Of a stretch of 64,000 nucleotides of DNA, positions 19,324 to 30,257 are shown one piece after another. The translations under genes and the position numbers were made by a program. Numbering within the stretch: position 1 is the first letter of the stretch; every line of letters begins with the position of its first letter. The notes under the pieces were generated by a model. It was not told the DNA's origin and ran no database searches. It worked only from the letters and a program-made list of their open reading frames with translations. The stretch comes from Cylindrotheca closterium (taxonomy: Eukaryota > Bacillariophyta > Bacillariophyceae > Bacillariales > Bacillariaceae): NCBI GenBank assembly GCA_933822405.4, contig CAKOGP040001112.1:775887-839886 (forward strand), in the 5' to 3' direction.

Positions 19324-20253
19324 TTAGTTGGTTTCCTCTAGGTCCGGTAAGTCATCCAAATCACCATCGTCGTCATCATCGCCATCGTCTTCACCTCCCA
19401 TGTCGCCCATTCCAGGCCTTTGTTCAAGTGCGCAAAACCAAGAGTGTGAGCTCGAATTGGACCCTGAAAAGGTGCCAGAGACTCCAAGAACTTACATTCC
19501 CCCTCCCATGGCTCCCATGTCACCCATTTGCTTCATCAAAGCCTCCATGTCCATACCACCGGGCATTCCCGGCCTATTGACAGAATCAAAAACATTTGTG
19601 GTCAGCAAATCTCCCAACCGACATGTCGATAAAATAGTTCCAAAAAAGTAAAACTCACATGCCACCACCGCCCATACCAGGCATACCGCCCATCCCACCC
19701 ATCATATCACCCATGCCTGGCATGCCGCCCATTCCTGGCATACCGCCCATTCCTGGTGGCATGCCACCCATTCCCATTCCACCTTCCAAGTTGGACGTGT
19801 CAAAGCCTCCAGCTTCTTCCTCTTCGTCTTCATCAACATAACGATCCCAGTCAATCTTTACTTGATTCTTCTCCAATGCCTTATCCTTCAGCAAACGAGG
19901 CCAGAATTCTTCCTCTTCCTTGTCTTTCTTGAGAATCTGCATTTGAATGGATCGCGGCAATACCTTGTAGGTGGAACCTTCGGCGTCGACTGGCTTGAAA
20001 AACTCAATGCCGACCTTGTATTCCTTACCTTGACTCTTTCCATCAAACTTTAGCTCGGTGTCCGTCAAAACAATTGTCTCGTCCTTGACGTCTGAGATGA
20101 TTATTTAAAAAGCGGTTAGGACGAGAAAAAAAAGGACGCGATTGGAACTTCCATCCAGTATTTTTGCTAAAAGGACTCACCTGGCAACGCAATTGTCAAG
20201 TACAGAGAGTCACTTCGTTGAGCGTATTTGATAGGGGCAGTATTGATACTCAT
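19324..20253 (-). CDS. HSP90 co-chaperone p23/Sba1-like, CS domain
   Basis: There are four exons: 20253-20181, 20091-19659, 19573-19496 and 19417-19324. All three introns (89, 85 and 78 bp) have GT-AG ends, and all junction phases agree, giving 225 residues. Exon 1 gives MSINTAPIKYAQRSDSLYLT, the first strands of a CS domain; exon 2 supplies VKDETIVLTDTELKFDG and VDWDRY-like KIDWDRYVDEDE. A Met/Gly/Pro-rich GMGGMPGMGG tract follows, then GGMDMEALMKQMGDMG and a DDLPDLEETN end, all characteristic of p23 proteins. The product binds the closed ATP-state HSP90 dimer and slows its ATPase in the cytosol. The long GMGGMP repeat resembles plant p23 variants. Confidence 0.93.
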
Positions 20254-20530
20254 TTTCTAGTGTTGGTTCGGAATCTAAGCGGGTTTGATTGTGCAAATCT
20301 TTGCTTTCGCTTTGGTGGGTCGATGTGGATCGATTGAGATCTCTAAATGCTGCTATCCACAGACAGACGTTCACGACTTGCGAGAGACTACATTAGTCCA
20401 AATAATGAAGTCGCATTAGTCTTTTTTGAACTTGGTAATACAAAACTACTAGGCCATTTTCAATTTCTATTGTAAGTTCTACTTTATATTATAAGTACTT
20501 CAGCGAGATCTGCTGGCTCGAGTATTGGAG

Positions 20531-21951
20531 TTAGACTCGCCAAATTTGTTCTTTGCTCCCATCCACCACCGTCAAATACCCCCGACCCATGTCTTTCTTC
20601 TTGGACTTCACCTTTTCCTTGACAATACGGAAAGAGCCTTCATTATTTACATACATGGAAGAACCACCTCGAAATGCTGCAGTGTCTTCCGTGACCATGT
20701 AATCCATGTTTGAATTGAAGTTCCATTTTTGAGGAAAGCGAAGAATTGTAATGTTGTCATCCCCATCTCCATCAATAGATCAAGCCCAACTTCATAGATG
20801 AGCCTCTGATCACAAGAATCTTGGACCATTAGTATAGGAGGTGCATCACAATCACGTGGCATAATGTCAATGTAGATAAGCGCATGATAGCATCTGTTTG
20901 CTGGGTTCTTTGATCGCTTGCTCAAATCCATATAGGTAGTCCGAGAGTTTCCCACAATACCTTGTATTTCTCCGATCTGCAAGAGCTTCGAACATCTCAA
21001 TTGCGAAGGCAATCGCTTGGCCATAATTCACATATATTTGCAGCATACTATAGCATTTTGCCTCGTTTGTCGGATTCATCATGAGCTGTTCAGCGTGTTG
21101 GCACTCGCCAGCACCAAAATCCGTCACTAATCCGGTGAGGGTCTCCTCGAGATGCAATCCTCCCTTGTCTACTAGAGTGAGGTTTGCGATCTTTCTTCCC
21201 GATATTTCGTCTCGAGTGTACCTCGAAACATTAAGCATAAAGGTGATATTGTCTTTGCTGTTGTCCCCCGTTTTTCGTGCACCAGAAGTAGTACATCAAT
21301 GCTGAGCAAGCAGAAAATGTGCAGAGATACGAATCTGGATCCTGAACAGAAAGAAAAAAGCTTCCATTGTGGATTTGCGCGAAATATTGTTATTGCGCTT
21401 GCAGCCTTCTATGCTTTTCGTCCTTGGACAAAGTTGGAATAGCTGGTCTCCAGAAATTGATTTTTCTCGGCGTCACAGTGAAGGCGGCGATCCCTTCCAC
21501 GATGGACGAAGCTCATCATTCGTCTAATCTCCGACGACTCGGGTCTCAATACTCTGACGATCATCTTTGCTGCCTGATGTCTTGGATGAAAGAGGTTGTC
21601 TATCTTCTTTGCGATCATGAAAAGCATGAGGGCTTTCTGATCATTGCTGAGGTGATTGAACGTCTTGTTTCCGAACTGTGGAGAATCGGATAATTTGAGC
21701 AAGTGATTACACTTTTCCACTGTTACATCATCAAAGTTTAAATCATATGTAGCTTTTGGAGCAGTCGTTTTGAGATCATCGAAGATTGGTATAGACCGTT
21801 TGTCTTTGTGGCTAGCTGTTGGAGTTGAACAACCTGAACAAGAATCGTAGGAAGAAGAGACCGTCAGTTCTGATGCCGTCGCTGAAATATCATCTTCAAT
21901 TTCCAGTTCCATGTTCTTAATAATCTTAGTATTGGATGCTATTACTTCCAT
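20531..21951 (-). pseudogene. Decayed member of an unrecognised gene family (minus copy)
   Basis: The start MEVIASNTKI at 21951 leads into a frame that runs to 21409. Similarity to the plus copy then continues in other frames: YLCTFSACSALMYYFWC (about 21310-21260), MLNVSRYTRDEISG (21238 down), YHALIYIDIMPRDC to MVQDSCDQR (about 20890-20800), and a last block ending in KEQIWRV at the stop 20531-20533. At least three frame changes are needed and I found no GT-AG introns at those points, so I call it a pseudogene. The homologous blocks occur in the same order in the plus copy at 23671-25104. I recognise no domain. Confidence 0.6.
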
Positions 21952-22383
21952 GGTGGTTCTGTAGTGAGAGTGTGAAATGGTTGTGGTGTGTGTGTGAAAC
22001 AAATGGGTTGTTGGGTCGGTGTTTCGTTTTTTTCCTCGCACACGATTTTGATGTGACTTGTGAAGTGTGACACATTTGCGATATTCCAACGTACGAGTAG
22101 ACCGCAGGCACACTGTTCGATTTCTTTGACTACATTGTGTTACAGACGGACAAAGGCCGAACGGCCTTCGACCGTCAAAAGTTGTTGTCGATGCGCCGAG
22201 GCAATGATGCCCAGTTTATCGACTGAGATTGAATTCACCCACTTGTGTCGTGGTAATTCAATTTTTCTCTTGGTACCCAGCCTTTGTCTGCAAGCGAACG
22301 AAAAACTCCAGCTCCTTACACGCCGCCCTCATTCATTGCGATCGGCCAGCGTGACGTGCAGCTAACAACTTCCAACATCCCTC

Positions 22384-22390
22384 CTATAAG
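22384..22390 (+). promoter_or_regulatory. Possible TATA element upstream of the orphan ORF
   Basis: TATAAGA lies in the sequence CCTATAAGAGC about 105 bp before the ATG at 22490. It is a reasonable core-promoter candidate for the orphan ORF, seen only as a motif. Confidence 0.3.
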
Positions 22391-22489
22391 AGCTGATCGG
22401 ATTGTCTTGATCTTCTATTCGCCTTCCACCGCTCCGAGGCATTGTTGAAACAACGAAAACGCGTTCTGTGCACCTGTCATCCTTCGAAA

Positions 22490-23380
22490 ATGACATCCTT
22501 CCCCAAGTTGCTTGGTCCTGAAAGTCCCCAGATGGGAACTCAGTTTCTCTCTTCTGTCAGCATCTGCTTTTCAGATGATTCAATTCATCAAGCGATCCAT
22601 GACAAGAAGAGACCCAAGAAATCGGAAATTCAAGCGTCCTTTGGGTTTGCCGTTCCTACTGGTAAGCCCTATTCGGTCTATGGTCGGGGTCGCAAGGAAT
22701 CAGTGACAGCAGAGACCATTTCTGCTGATGCTATCCGTTTTAATGCACCTCAGATGCTCTCTACAGACAAGTTGCGGCTCTTGAACTCGTCTCGCGTCGG
22801 AGCAGTCCTTGGAGTATTTTTTACTCCGAATTCTCCTCCGGTTATTGGATTTGGCGCTAGTCCTGTTAGTACTACTTTCAATGGGCAAGATGCTGTCCAT
22901 CGCGGGGCCCCAAAGTGGTCTGATTGCTTTGATCCCACTTTGATCCAGCAATACTGGCAGGGAGATATGAGTGTCCCTACTCATAGTCTGGTGGTTTCCC
23001 TCAGTGGGCGAACAAGGTTGAAAATGCCAGCGTCGCAGCAGGATTTTGTTCAAGCAACAAAGCCTGCAATGCTGGTTGGGGACTTTTCCAAGATCCTTCT
23101 GATTCCTGATGGATGCGGTGCCCCGGTGGGCCTTTATTGGCCAACTTCTATTTCTTTCGAGGACTTCAAAAATTCTTTGAGTGGACATGGTACTCCCTAT
23201 GGGAGTTTCTTGGATTTATTGCGGCGTCAGTCTTCTATTTTTGAAGTGAGATTGGTCGAACGAATCGAGTCTATTACTCGATCAGTTCGACCCGCTTCAC
23301 ACCACAACCCACCAGCTACACACCAAGACAAAATACTACAAACACACACACGGAGGACGGCAGTAGGCTATCTTAGATAG
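22490..23380 (+). CDS. Orphan ORF between two inverted decayed paralogues
   Basis: From the ATG at 22490 (MTSFPKLLGPES) the frame gives 296 residues; an in-frame ATG is not needed further upstream. The protein is soluble and neutral, with recognisable secondary-structure-like strands (VGAVLGVFFTPNSPPVIGFG, KILLIPDGCGAPVGLYWP). It has no membrane segment, no zinc finger and no enzyme motif I know. The C-terminal ~35 residues are low-complexity (SHHNPPATHQ). A truncated gag-like protein of an LTR element is one possibility, since a promoter-like region precedes it, but no protease or RT follows. It could equally be a lineage-specific gene. It sits between the inverted pair without overlapping either. 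Confidence 0.4.
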   Translation: MTSFPKLLGPESPQMGTQFLSSVSICFSDDSIHQAIHDKKRPKKSEIQASFGFAVPTGKPYSVYGRGRKESVTAETISADAIRFNAPQMLSTDKLRLLNSSRVGAVLGVFFTPNSPPVIGFGASPVSTTFNGQDAVHRGAPKWSDCFDPTLIQQYWQGDMSVPTHSLVVSLSGRTRLKMPASQQDFVQATKPAMLVGDFSKILLIPDGCGAPVGLYWPTSISFEDFKNSLSGHGTPYGSFLDLLRRQSSIFEVRLVERIESITRSVRPASHHNPPATHQDKILQTHTRRTAVGYLR

Positions 23381-23670
23381 TTGTAATTATGCTCATTTCC
23401 TTTTCGAAGTTCAAAATCGAAACGCCCAAAACGAAAATAATAACCACGGCAACACCTCGTTTCGAACGGAACAGTCTTCCTTTCATTTGCACAGATTCAA
23501 ATTTAATTCACCATATTCTTGTCACGCAAGAAATCAATACAAACCCCAATAAGTCCTATTCACAACCAAGCCGAAATCAAAATTGGATCAGAGACTCGAC
23601 AAAAAACCGTCACAAGAGCGAAAAACCTCATCACAATCACAAACAATCCTACAAATTCGCCACAGACTAT

Positions 23671-25104
23671 GATGGGCGAAACTAGTATCAACGGCATCAA
23701 CGACGTCACCGACATCAGTTGCTGCAAGATGGAGTCGATCACTGAAAATGATCTTTCAGTGTCAGCATCGGTGACACACTCCTCTTCGACCAATTCCGAT
23801 GACGATTCGGATTCCATTCCAACCACGCCGCCCGCCAACTAACAACCATGCTGAAGATCTTCACGACAACAAAGAGGGTCTATGGAAACAAGAAGCCACC
23901 AAGCAAGCACTATATAACGAAGCATGTGAACGCTGTCTCAAACTCTCCGGGTTCACGCAGTCCTTTGACGAGCTCACAAAAGAGCAGCGATCTGTCTGGA
24001 TTTTGATAATCTTGAGGAAGATACGTGGGCCTAAGTAGAACTGAGAAAGAGGCAGTAACAATAGTTGCTAAGGCTTTGGACACTACATCAAATGGACTCA
24101 AATGGATTTGAGCTTCATCCGTACAGGAGGGGGAAAGAATTGTATGACGACTTCGTGAATGCGAAAGCGTCATTCGGAATTCATCGCAAAGCAAAGCAGA
24201 AGCTCAATATTTGCTGTCGCCAAGAGAACAATGCCTTTCATCTACTGTCAGGATCCTGCTTCCTTTACCTATTTGTTTTGTACCAGTGCATCACTTTTGT
24301 ACTTGACTTCGTGCAACTCGCGAGAGATGACCGATGAGGAGTCTTCTCTCGCCACGGTGAATCTTTCTAAGTATATTCGCGATGAAATACTGAGGTCCGG
24401 GATTGCAAAACTAGTTTTTGGAGAAGAGCATAGAATGAAGGAAGCCTGTCTCAAGAACACGCTTCGTGCAATGATGAAGAGCTTTGATGCTGATGGCAGT
24501 GATGACGTCAACGAGTTTGAAACTTGGGGAGATAATGAGTTGCTCAACTACAATGCGCTCTGTCCTTATTTGGTGTGTGGTCGATCGATTGCCTCTACGA
24601 TTGCGGCTTTCCTGGCTCTTGAACACACCAACAGGCACTGATACTATACGAGGGACAACCCAAATCGCCTCCGAGCCGAAGGAACACCTCGATCGCTCCA
24701 TGCCATTCTCCTTCTTGCGATCACGCCACGTAGTGGTAGTACGCCCCCCATCTTCCTGGTTCAAGATTTTTCCAATGAGAGGTCATTCTTCGAAGTCAGT
24801 CTTGATCTCTTGATGGCCATGGACATTGGCAGCCTGCAGTTCCGCCGTCCCTCCTAATTAGCGCTTTAAAAAGGACATGAGCTACGAAGTGGATGCAAAG
24901 AACCTAGCACAATATTGTGGCTCTCAACATTGCACCTCGATGAAAGAGGTAATATCTGTATTAGCGATAGCAAGGTAGAGAGAACAGACCGATCCAACCA
25001 ATATCATGGCAACAGTCGATATTTGGATCTTGTGGATCCGAAAGAATTTCATATCAAGAACATGGTACAGTACAGAGATTGGAGCTTTGGGAGGTTTTTG
25101 CATT
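23671..25104 (+). pseudogene. Decayed member of the same unrecognised family (plus copy)
   Basis: Homology to the minus copy is spread over several frames. A Ser/Asp-rich start (MMGETSING) is followed by a one-base shift near 23835 into NNHAEDLHDNKEGLWKQEA. The longest intact piece, 24159-24641, carries FIYCQDPASFTYLFCTSASL and NLSKYIRDEILRSGIAK. IFLVQDFSNERSFFEVSLDL lies near 24760-24820, and the last block is LHLDERGNICIS to RYLDLVDPKEF (24915-25104). Stops separate these pieces and no GT-AG introns fit. The minus copy shows the same blocks in the same order, which supports common descent. Function unknown. Confidence 0.6.
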
Positions 25105-25370
25105 AACTCGAGTGGAACAATTTCAAGCACAGGTGCTCATAGACTAATAGTTCATTTTTAATTCCATTTCTATCGTATTTTTAAACATCAAACTAGACCA
25201 TGTACAACATTGAACATGGATCGCCAATGAGTAGATGGTCGAGAGACACTAAATCAGTGCATGGCGGGACTCACGAATGACCCGCTTCCGATGGAGATGA
25301 GAACAACACAAAAGCGTTGCCACAAAACAGAAACCAGCACCCCCTTTACACGAGGGAAGCTTGCACCCAA

Positions 25371-27329
25371 ATGATGGCAGCTATTCTACCTGCCGTCACG
25401 GAATCTGACAACAGCCAAATAGATGGTGACAATGCCTTACAATACCTGAATGAGAACCAAGTGCGTGGAGAACTCCATTGTTCTTCGATGTTTAACGATG
25501 ATCAAGTCATTGAATTGGAAAACATTGTAAGAAGAAATCACTCGGCAATTCACTTGACATCTCTAAAACTCGCCAACAATGGTCTTACGGAAAATTCTAC
25601 GACAGCGCTAGCCAATATACTCACACATCAAGTCGAAACCTTGCGAGATTTGGATCTGACGCAGAATCCCCTCAAACATTCTGGATTGACGCCCTTGGTG
25701 GATCAACTGATTGCAGGCCGACCAGTCTCACAATTACACACACTCAATTTGACAAAAACCATGCTTGGAAACCAGGGAGCATCGGCCCTAGCTTCACTCT
25801 TAAGGTTCAATACCAGCTTGCGACATTTGAATTTGAGCAGTAACAAATTGGGCAACAAGGGAATCAAGACCCTCGCTCCTGCTTTGCAAAATAATTCTCA
25901 TTTGGAGACGCTCAATGTGTCCAACAATAACATCTCCTCAGTGGGAGGAAATTTCCTGGCCAAAGAAATTCAAGCGGCCAAAGCACCAGGAGTATCGAAC
26001 ATTATATCGAACTTGAGACACTTGGACATCTCGTTCAACAAGATTAAAGACAGTGGAATTCAAGCCTTTGCAACGCTTTTGCGTACAGAGAACACCTTTG
26101 AAAGCTTTTGCGCCGAAAGCACCAGTTTGGGACCCGACGGTGCCTTTCACCTAGCACCTGTTTTGGAGTTCAATCATGGTCTTCGTGTCCTAAAATTGGG
26201 TGGCAACCAAATTGGTTCCGAAGGAGTAGAAGTTCTAATGGAGAGTCTCCACAATAGTCAATCATCTAATTTGGAAGAATTGGATTTGGCATACAATGCT
26301 GTTGGAAGGGAAGGGGCCGAAAGCATTGCCCATGAGTTGGCCGAAAATTCCAATCTTAAGGTATTGAACCTAAACGGCAATACGATTGGTAGTGCAGGAT
26401 GTGCACTGTTGGCTCAAGGATTGCAATACAGTCTATCACTGCGACATTTGGTTTTGACTAATAACAATATTGACAACCAAGGTGCTTTTGAAATGGCGGT
26501 CGCCCTTGGAAAGCCATCTTGCAAAATTGAGACAAAAAATGTGTTGTTGGATGATAATCCAATCACAGACGCTGGTATCACAGCTTTGGAGCGGGTACAA
26601 AAATTGAAAAATAATCAAAAGTACTGGCTTGGAAAGCTCTTGCAAGGGCTGGAGAAGGGGGTCATCTTTAGCGTGGACTTGCAGTACAAGGATATTGGGG
26701 ACACGGAGGTTTTGCTGTTGCTGGAAGTGTTGGCCGATCACAATCCATTGATCCGCACATTCTTTTTGAATGGCAAGAACCTCACATCGAAGAGTTTGAT
26801 TCCACTGTTTCAATTTGCATTGACTTGGAAGGCCAGAATACTGAGACTCTTTCTGAAACAGTGTTCGTTTGGACCAGATGTATCAGCGGCATTCCGACAG
26901 TCTCTTGTGGAAAACTCCACCTTGGAAGTCTGCTCTCTTATCGACTGCTCTATAGACTCCAACGGAATTTCTGAAATCGCTGAGGGATTGAAATACAACA
27001 AAACATTAAGACGATTGAATCTGGATCGCAATTGCATTCGAGATGATGGATTGGCGACAATGCTAAGCATCCTCCCCCATCCATCACTTACAGCATTGTG
27101 CGTATCAAAGAATGGTATTACAGACCAGAGCATGTCCAACCCTGCTTTAGCGCATTTGACAGAGCTCAACTTGAATGGGAATTTAATCACAAGCGTGGGT
27201 GGTGCACAACTCTCCGCAGCTCTAGTTTCCAGCAGAATGGAGCGCTTGGGTCTCTGGAACAACAAGCTTGGAGAGGACCAAAGGAATGCCATCAAAGCGT
27301 TTCTACCCAACACCCATTGCGAGTTTTGA
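25371..27329 (+). CDS. Leucine-rich repeat protein, ribonuclease-inhibitor (NLRC/RNI) type
   Basis: The first ATG in the frame is at 25371, giving 652 residues. From about residue 60 to the end the protein is a run of ~28-residue LRRs of the RNI class, for example LRHLNLSSNKLGNKGIKTLA, LRVLKLGGNQIGSEGVEVLM and LRRLNLDRNCIRDDGLATML. A less regular stretch lies in the middle (about residues 410-500). There is no NACHT, kinase, signal peptide or membrane segment. Such proteins act as binding scaffolds; the partner is unknown. Large RNI-type LRR families are common in diatoms, and the decayed LRR fragments at 57.1-58.0 kb may belong to a related family. Confidence 0.85.
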   Translation: MMAAILPAVTESDNSQIDGDNALQYLNENQVRGELHCSSMFNDDQVIELENIVRRNHSAIHLTSLKLANNGLTENSTTALANILTHQVETLRDLDLTQNPLKHSGLTPLVDQLIAGRPVSQLHTLNLTKTMLGNQGASALASLLRFNTSLRHLNLSSNKLGNKGIKTLAPALQNNSHLETLNVSNNNISSVGGNFLAKEIQAAKAPGVSNIISNLRHLDISFNKIKDSGIQAFATLLRTENTFESFCAESTSLGPDGAFHLAPVLEFNHGLRVLKLGGNQIGSEGVEVLMESLHNSQSSNLEELDLAYNAVGREGAESIAHELAENSNLKVLNLNGNTIGSAGCALLAQGLQYSLSLRHLVLTNNNIDNQGAFEMAVALGKPSCKIETKNVLLDDNPITDAGITALERVQKLKNNQKYWLGKLLQGLEKGVIFSVDLQYKDIGDTEVLLLLEVLADHNPLIRTFFLNGKNLTSKSLIPLFQFALTWKARILRLFLKQCSFGPDVSAAFRQSLVENSTLEVCSLIDCSIDSNGISEIAEGLKYNKTLRRLNLDRNCIRDDGLATMLSILPHPSLTALCVSKNGITDQSMSNPALAHLTELNLNGNLITSVGGAQLSAALVSSRMERLGLWNNKLGEDQRNAIKAFLPNTHCEF

Positions 27330-27416
27330 GTTTATGGTACAGCCTCGATGAATGGTTTAGCGCTATAGTTCCTCGAATGCACTCTACTAACTGAAATACT
27401 AATCCTACTCTACTGC

Positions 27417-28647
27417 TTACGATGATGATGATTCTTTCTCCGCCGCTCGTTTGCGGGCATCCTCTTCGGCCAACCTAGCTTCCTTTTCAACACAGTAATC
27501 ATGGTATTGTTGTTCCCAATTCTCTTCATCCTTTTTATCCGATTTGGGTTGAGAAGCTGCAGCAGCAACTTCGTTTTCTTTTTCCTTCGCACCCTTTTCT
27601 TCAAGGTATGCTGCATACTCGACTTCCCAAGAGCTGTCTATACCCTTTGATTTTGGTTTCGTAATCTCCATGACTTGGCTCACTCCTGGATAAGGTGGCA
27701 TCTGAAAATCCATGCAAACAGGGTTGAGAAATGCACGCTTCCTAATGTCCTCAAGCTCAATATCATGGCGGCCTTACCTGCACTCCGTACTTCTCGGCCA
27801 AAACAGGCGGGAGAAATCTACCACCAACAAAGTGCCTTCCTGGGAAACTTCTTGCTGATTCTTTGGGAGCTGTGAGACTGATCAATACTGAGGGTACAAA
27901 TCCCGTCTTAGCAACATCCCCTTCATCCACGTTCCATCCTGACGGAACATCGACCGAAATGATAGGAAATTCAGGTTTCTTCTTTTGCACCTCTTGCATC
28001 TTTTCCAAGGCAGTCTTGAATGGCTCACGAGGAGCGCCCTTGAAACTGAACCCAAAGATAGAGTCGACAATGGCATCGTATTCATTTGTGTGTGGAAACT
28101 CATCGATAAATGTGACGCCAACGTCCTCACATTGTTTGACCAAATTGACGAAATGCTCCTTCTTGGATTGTTTGGGATACATGATAACGCACTCGTACCC
28201 AAAGAAAACTAAGTGTCTGGCTGCCACCAACCCATCGCCGCCGTTATTTCCTGGCCCACAGATCAAAAGAATTCTTGGTTTACTTTCAGAGGAAGGAGGC
28301 AAAACTTGGTAGACAGCTTCGGCTACTGCCAAGCCAGCCAGTTCCATCAACTGCTCCAATGAGAAACCCGGTTGGGACATGAGTTCCACATCCAAATCAT
28401 ACGCATTATCAGCATTCAAGTATCCAGTTTCTATCTCAGTCGTGTAAGACATCTTTCCTGCCGTGCAACTTGTTGTTGAGGTAGTTTGTCCAAGAGCGGA
28501 TGAAAGAGTGACAAGCCCAGAAGTTGCCAATATTGCCTTCCTCGAAGGTGTGCTTCGGCCCAAGAAGGCAGTGACTGGTCTACGTAAAGAAAGCAAGGTT
28601 AAACCAGATTTTACCAAGGAAACCATTGTTTGCGATTCATCGTTCAT
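27417..28647 (-). CDS. NAXE: NAD(P)H-hydrate epimerase (YjeF_N domain) with coiled C-terminal extension
   Basis: Exon 1 is 28647-27778 and exon 2 27701-27417, with a 76-bp intron (GTAAGG to TTTCAG) and 384 residues. The first ~65 residues are an organelle-type presequence. The epimerase domain starts at YLNADNAYDLDVELM. It carries the nucleotide-binding ICGPGNNGGDGLVAARH (about 130-146), a DSIFGFSFKGAPREPF loop and SVDVPSGWNVDEG (about 229-241). The exon junction gives KYGVQMPPYPGVSQV, the usual end of the fold. The enzyme interconverts R and S forms of damaged NAD(P)HX so that the dehydratase can repair them. Beyond the fold, about 80 residues rich in Glu, Lys and Ala (ENWEQQYHDYC and similar) are an unusual tail. 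Confidence 0.92.
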
Positions 28648-28804
28648 TATGTTGGTCGACCTGATGATTGACTGAAGCAGTCAGACTAGTCGTACATGCC
28701 ATCAAAAACCACAAAACCTCTCACATCCACAACTTCGCACATTTTACACTTCCTTCTACTACTGTAAGCGAGGAGATCAAGCCCTCTTTGAAAAGATTTC
28801 TCTG

Positions 28805-29989
28805 ATGCTATCAATGTTGTGCATGTGGTGGTTGACAATAACTTGGACTATCGCATTGATTTATCCCATTTTGACAACAGGATTTCAGCCTATCTCGTCG
28901 TCTCAGTACACGATAAGATGGAACTCACAAGTTGCTTGTCGGGGCAAAGCACGAGATGACGTGGATAGCATCGTATCCAGTCTCGGACTTGCTCAAGTTG
29001 AAAAGGGAAAAAAGAAGAAACAGTCACAAACTAAAACCAAAAAGAAGCCTTCAAGCACGTTATTAAGCGAAGAATCGAAATCAATGGTCGGAAGTAAGGT
29101 TGGGTTGAGAACGCAATTGGACTATTCGCGCAATGGACATGCGGTTCTGAGAGATCACATTGATCCGAAACTGTTAAAAGACGTACGGACGGCAGTTATG
29201 GGCCATGCCCAAATGGAGGAGATAAAATCTTGGCGTCAAAAGGTTCAGGTGGCACTCGATTCCCCAGAGATCGCTGCATCGTGCAAGACGATTGAAGATT
29301 GTCAGGAACAACTGGAATCCTTAGGCATTGTCGATATTCCATTCTTGCAATACTTCAACACATGGAGAACCCTTCCAGTTGTAAAAGAGCTCGCCTATGC
29401 TTTAGCAGAATCTGCCTCAATACTGCTCGATGTTCCAAAAGTTCGTCTCTACCAAGATTCCATCTTTTGGAAGCGATCTGTGGATGGGCCAACACCGTGG
29501 CACGTCGATTCCAAGATGGCTCCCTTCGACACCAGTCATTTTGTCACCTTTTGGATACCTCTGACTCCTGTTCCTTCGTCAGGCACAGGGTTGATGTTTT
29601 GTTCAAAGAGCCATGCTGACTTTGCATTGCCCTATTGGAATCCTGTTTCCGTATCCGGTAAAGAGTCTAGCGAATGGGATCGATTGGAACATCGGTATCC
29701 TGAAAAGATTATCGACTATATGCCAATGAAAGTTGGAGACCTTACCGTCCATTCGGGGTGGACCTTACACTGTGCTGGGGCGAGCGATCAAACTTCGGAT
29801 CGAATTGCTTTGGCCATTTCGTTTGTGGACGCAAATGCCGAAATTCGACCAGACGCATTGGACACTACTGGCAAAGGTGATAACGAGGATCTCAACGGCT
29901 ACCTCGAATGGGCTACGTCTGTGAAACCTAGATCGAAATTCGAGCACCCTATGGTACCAATCGTATGGCCACGATCATGGTCAGTCTGA
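28805..29989 (+). CDS. Phytanoyl-CoA dioxygenase (PhyH) family oxygenase
   Basis: A single exon of 394 residues. The first ~30 residues are a hydrophobic signal peptide or anchor (WWLTITWTIALIYPIL), followed by a Lys-rich linker. The dioxygenase domain begins at about LDYSRNGHAVLRDHI. The iron site is visible as the HxD pair in TPWHVDSKMAPFDT and the distal His in GDLTVHSGWTLHCAGAS, with the Arg of SDRIALAISFVD placed to bind 2-oxoglutarate. Family members hydroxylate lipids or small molecules using Fe(II) and 2-oxoglutarate. The substrate is unknown. The start is divergent from NAXE, 157 bp away. Confidence 0.88.
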   Translation: MLSMLCMWWLTITWTIALIYPILTTGFQPISSSQYTIRWNSQVACRGKARDDVDSIVSSLGLAQVEKGKKKKQSQTKTKKKPSSTLLSEESKSMVGSKVGLRTQLDYSRNGHAVLRDHIDPKLLKDVRTAVMGHAQMEEIKSWRQKVQVALDSPEIAASCKTIEDCQEQLESLGIVDIPFLQYFNTWRTLPVVKELAYALAESASILLDVPKVRLYQDSIFWKRSVDGPTPWHVDSKMAPFDTSHFVTFWIPLTPVPSSGTGLMFCSKSHADFALPYWNPVSVSGKESSEWDRLEHRYPEKIIDYMPMKVGDLTVHSGWTLHCAGASDQTSDRIALAISFVDANAEIRPDALDTTGKGDNEDLNGYLEWATSVKPRSKFEHPMVPIVWPRSWSV

Positions 29990-30257
29990 TCCCTTTTTCT
30001 TCTCACCAACATAAATAGATATAGAGCTTTGTCTATAATGATATCTCAAAGAAGCGCTAACGAAGCCCATAGGTAGGTAGTGTGCAGCTTTTTTTAGAGG
30101 AGGGGAATGGGAAACTTCAATCCAAAATCATGTGGTCTGTCCGCTGCTGCTACCCATAATCCTTCTTTTGACATCTTCCCCACCCCAAACAAAATCAACC
30201 CGCGTTGTGTCAGTAATTGTACCATACTCCACTTGTATCAATTGCAACTACATAGAA

